Below, one piece after another: positions 60,535-64,000 of a stretch of 64,000 nt of DNA (the stretch's first letter is position 1; each line of letters opens with the position of its first letter). Origin of the DNA: Scilla litardierei. Its lineage: Eukaryota; Streptophyta; Magnoliopsida; Asparagales; Asparagaceae. The notes under the pieces are model-generated. The model did no database searches, had not been told where the DNA came from, and saw only the letters and a list, made by a program, of their open reading frames with translations. The stretch covers positions 62,001 through 126,000 of the forward strand of contig JAULAV010008692.1 of assembly GCA_030789695.1 (NCBI GenBank). Reading direction: 5' to 3'. The position numbers and the translations under genes were made by a program.

Positions 60535-61990
60535 TTTTCGTTGACCCAACATGTTTGGTATCATAAGTTTATATTCATTTTATGGGTACCAAAGCATTTG
60601 TATTAAGAATTGATTTATTCTTTTGTTTGCATATCGGTCTTAGATGCTCATGTTTGTTGGAAACTTAAATTATTATTGAATTTGATTTCCATTGTTTGAT
60701 TATTAGTAAATCATTGTGTTTAGGATTTTCATGTCTAGAATATTTAATACTTTCTCATGCAGTACATGCTTTGGTTCATATTTATGTTTTGTTGCATGTG
60801 ATACATGTCATGCTTTTGGATTATTTACTTGTGGTACAATTGGTACATGCATGTATACGGTTAAATATTTATCAGGTGACATGATTACATGTATCATAAA
60901 AATTGTGTGTGATTACATTAGGATATGGGTTACAATTATTTGAGTTTAGTATTTAAATTTTTTTGCCTAACCCACAGTATCCAAAAAGATTTTTGGATTC
61001 CAAAATTATGTTTTCTAGGTTCAATCCACTTTGGGATACCAACTCCTTGATTTGCAAAGATTTCCATTCAAATGGAGTTGATGGTGCTTAAGTGATGCAC
61101 CTAAGTAGGGGGCTTAATGTTGTAAATATATTCCAACATTTGGTATCTATGTGTGTTGATATATGTAGATGTCACTTTGTGTTTGAGACTATCTCATGTA
61201 TATCCTATGTTTGCATATTATGTGTCTTTATGCCCTTCATGTCTATGTATGTCATTTGTGTCAAATTCTTAACTCATGTGCATTGTGTATTCATAATCCA
61301 TATTCATATGTTTATTCATGGATTATTTATAACATGTGGCTTAAAAAATTTCATGCTAGAATTAATGCTAATTTGCATGTTTCACACACGGGACACGCTA
61401 ATATTTATGTTCCACTTTACAAGCGTGCATCCCAACTTCCTACCCATGCCATTACACAACCTCTCCTTAAGAATCCCAAATCACTATCTTTGTATATTCT
61501 TAAGAATGTTTCTAGGCATGATATGAACACATATATAGAATCATATATTAGGAATGACATATTCTCATGCAACTATATATAAAAATCAAACTCAGCCGTT
61601 GTCTGATTTCCACCTTGCTAACTCACTCACTTTGCAATTCATTGCTTAGGTACCATGCTTGTATGATTACTTTTTGTACACATATATGTGTGAGTTCGTC
61701 CATTACTCCCAAGTTTGCATATTTTTTATGACTATGTGGGAGTATGAAATGTTTGATTGCTATCATGTTATTTTCATTTATATGTCATTGTATTTCATTC
61801 GTATTATGTTGTGCATATAGATTAGTAGGTTTTCCTAACCCTTAGTGATTATCAATTTGCACCTTCTCATCTTGTTGATATGCCAAAGGGGAAGAGAAAT
61901 TTGGTTATGAAAAATTATGCCATATGCTTTTGACGTGCATTTATATTTTATATATTCACACACGCCTTCTCCGTGATTTCTCGTTGTTTT
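60535..61990. other. Retrotransposon-derived non-coding sequence
   Basis: AT-rich text with no conserved enzyme motif. ATATGCCAAAGGGGAAGAG at about 61877 resembles the purine-rich strand-priming region described for large copia elements, which would place an LTR boundary nearby, but none is clear. Confidence 0.4.
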
Positions 61991-63486
61991 CCGTTGTTTC
62001 ATATCTATTCTTTTGTGATTTTTAGTTTCGTTTCGCTTTCTTTGTGTTTATGTGCTATTGCAGGAGATTGCCAGCGTAGGGGACATATAAAGACACATCA
62101 TGAGTCCCCGGAGCAACGGGAGATGCCACACGAGATCCTGATGGCCAAACGTCAAAGTATATCATGTATCAGCCCTCAATTGATCGGGTGGACAGTCCCA
62201 CCCGATCAGTTCGTGCATGCGTATCAGACCCGATCAGAAGCAGCAATGAAGAAGAACCCAACCGATCGGTTCTGCGATCGGTTGGATGTCGCAGTGATCT
62301 CTGTTTTTGGAGCTGAACTTTACCCGATCGGTTGATACTCAACCGATCGGGTCACCTGTAGCCGATCTTCCCCAGCTCGAAAGTTCAAGACTTCACCCGA
62401 TCGGTTCAGTGATCGGATGAAGTATCTCAGAAGCTGAAGACCAAGTCAACGGTCGTCTCACCCGATCAGGTGGACATTAATTTTTGTCTTATTATGGGAA
62501 TATTCCCTGGCATCTTGCCAAAATGTATATATAACCCTAGGTTTCCTAGAAAACGAGAATCCCCTTTCTTAAGCATTTTTATGGATTTTGGCTGTTGAGA
62601 ATTTATTTTGCTTTGTAAGTTTCTTGATCATTTTGATACTTTAATATTGCGTTAATACTATCATTTGCTTCTCTAATCTATTGCTTGATATTAATTTTGA
62701 TGGCTATATTTTGTTGCATTGAATCTTTTGCAATGATTAGTGAGTAGTTTCGTAATCTGGGACATTGGTGGAAGCCCCTTCGTGGGTTCTCCCTAAAACG
62801 ACCATAGGATTAGGGTTTCGATATGATATAGTGATTTAGATGGTTACGCGAGACATTTTATTGTCATTGGCGGGGGAAAGACCGCCTCTGACCGTCGGGC
62901 CAAGGGAAAATAAAACGGGAGTTTGATCCCCTAGCCATAACTCACACCCCTAGCGTAGACATTGATTCCTCGCACGTGGAAATGGCTTGGATGAAATATC
63001 GGGAACAATCGTTGCGAGCTTAGTGCTCCTGGAGTCGGTCGGTGTTGGACATGGGAATGCCCACCGTCCAAAACCGGGTAGACCTAGCGTATCATCCTGG
63101 GCATCCACCGAAATATCAGGCCCATGGGACGCTAGGTATTGCTATCAGAGCCAACGTCCAATCACTAAACCCTAGAATCCGATCGTATTCCTATCTGTCG
63201 ATCGTAATAGAGAGAACACATGAGAGGGTGGAAACCAAGTTCCTGGGTTACTTTTTATATCTTACATCTTTCCGTAGTTTCATATCGTGACAACCACCAA
63301 GCGATAGGACTAGCTCACCCACCGGGTGATCCGGTTCCTCTTTGTTGACAAGCACACCACACGCCTCCCTGAGTTTGACCTCCAAGCCACACTTCGACAC
63401 CGTGCACTTACAGTTATAAATATTTAATTCTGGTATCCCCTATCTGACCTTACTTAGTGCAAAACTGGGGGGGACGTCAAGCTTTA
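61991..63486 (+). mobile_element. Probable 5' LTR of a Gypsy element (start not defined)
   Basis: Sequence immediately upstream of the primer-binding site, therefore LTR by position. It contains a cluster of CCGATCGG motifs (62160-62470), a possible TATA box (ATGTATATATAACCC at about 62522) and an AT-rich to GC-rich transition. The LTR 3' edge is probably the CA at 63478-63479 in GGGACGTCAAGC. The 5' edge could not be fixed. Confidence 0.5.
62160..62470. repeat. Cluster of CCGATCGG palindromic motifs
   Basis: At least ten occurrences of CCGATCGG or close variants (CCCGATCAG, TGATCGGGT) within 310 bp, in both orientations, just upstream of the probable TATA box at 62522. Confidence 0.8.
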
Positions 63487-63503
63487 TGGTGCCGTTGCCG
63501 GGG
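63487..63503 (+). promoter_or_regulatory. Primer-binding site for tRNA-Asp
   Basis: TGGTGCCGTTGCCGGGG complements the 3' end of plant tRNA-Asp (…CCCCGGCAACGGCGCCA) with one mismatch (T for C at the fourth base). tRNA-Asp priming is typical of Athila/Tat-type Gypsy elements. Confidence 0.85.
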
Positions 63504-63702
63504 AGGCAACGTGCTTGTTTCAGTTAGGACCCAGTTAACCCCCGAGACTAGTTCACATCCCTACCACGTGATAATTTTCACATTCTCCATTTTTATTTTT
63601 ACTTTTTATTTTATTTTTTATTCTTTATTATTCTTTGTTATTATTTCGCATCATACCATATGTGCTTCATATGTATATCTGATTTTTGATGCGCATGAAC
63701 TG

Positions 63703-64000
63703 AAGAAGTCTTGACGACTTGGTTCCTCTTGATCCCGAGATAAACGCCACTCTGAGGCGTATCAACGCTGAAAGAAGAAGAAGAGAAGAATTCGCCATGG
63801 CAGCCAATATCCCTCCACAGAAGTCTTTGCTCGAGTACTCTATGACGTCCATCGGATCCACGTCTAGCAATCAACCTCCAGCCATCACGACCGGAAATTT
63901 TGAGCTAAAGCCGTCGCTAGTGGCTTGGATCCAGCAGGACCAGTTTTTGGGGCTCATATGGAAAACCCGGTTGAGCACCTGGATTCTTTTCTGGAGAAGT
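63703..64000 (+). pseudogene. Gypsy gag, start of frame, broken and cut by window end
   Basis: After a TGA at about 63700 the frame reads RSLDDLVPLDPEINATLRRI then a basic stretch and, from an ATG at 63797, MAANIPPQKSLLEYSMTSIG and ITTGNFELKPSLVAWIQQDQ. One extra base in the T run at 63943-63947 shifts the frame. The expected continuation FGAHMENPVEHLDSFLEK is read in another frame up to the window edge. NFELKP...QxxxFxG...P.xHLxxFLE is the N-terminal pattern of Athila/Tat-type Gypsy gag (retrotransposon capsid). The polyprotein is therefore interrupted in its first 70 codons. Confidence 0.8.

Noticed and set aside
61092..61582. 144- and 128-codon frames rich in Cys, His and Phe
   Set aside because: Two overlapping frames in AT-rich retrotransposon debris, no envelope or enzyme motif recognised.

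Overview
This is nuclear DNA from a flowering plant. The evidence is plant gene fragments with plant-type GT-AG introns, CACTA DNA transposons with plant-type ends (CACTACTACAAAA and CACTACAACAAAA), a Gypsy retrotransposon whose primer site matches plant tRNA-Asp, and a long AT-rich satellite. I cannot settle monocot versus eudicot from sequence alone. I see no complete, functional host gene. The window is a deeply nested block of repeats and transposons carrying broken copies of many host genes. Names for the fragments come from recognising conserved protein motifs by eye, not from a search.

Layout. (1) 1-6877 is the right part of a CACTA element (here 'element C'); its other end lies outside the window. 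It carries exons of a ROP GTPase, a copper chaperone (CCH/ATX1), a purple acid phosphatase and the first exon of ATP-citrate lyase subunit A, all on the minus strand. Its end abuts a RACK1 exon (6878-7162). (2) 7163-15068 is AT-rich intergenic sequence with local duplications and a decayed TARBP1/TRM3-like methyltransferase fragment. (3) 15069-28087 and 49323-58740 are one satellite array of about 147-bp monomers, split by a 21.2-kb CACTA element of a different family ('element A', 28088-49322). (4) Inside A lies a minus-strand Helitron-like block (ends at 33338 and 48661) carrying NAP1 and RBR E3 ligase exons. (5) Inside that block sits a complete 10,655-bp CACTA element ('element B', 34125-44779) with an ATT target-site duplication. 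B belongs to the same family as C. It carries fragments of about nine or ten genes, all on the plus strand: neprosin-domain protein, an unidentified gene, TAF7, NIPA magnesium transporter, ribosomal protein S25, a BRCA1/BARD1-like RING protein, CSLA glucomannan synthase, alanine aminotransferase and a PPR protein. (6) The satellite is cut at 58740 by LTR-retrotransposon debris: a GC-rich LTR-like segment, a copia-like gag remnant, then the leader, tRNA-Asp primer site and frameshifted gag of a Gypsy element running off the right edge.

The most notable signal is the exon-shuffling behaviour of the B/C CACTA family. When the two elements are aligned by their near-identical terminus, every captured gene fragment in both reads away from that same end. 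Introns and splice sites are largely retained. Several adjacent pieces from unrelated genes are in phase: ATP-citrate lyase + purple acid phosphatase in C; CSLA + alanine aminotransferase, possibly + PPR, in B; and a 311-codon open frame joining terminal repeats, neprosin and another gene. The order of insertion can be read directly: satellite, then A, then the Helitron-like block, then B.
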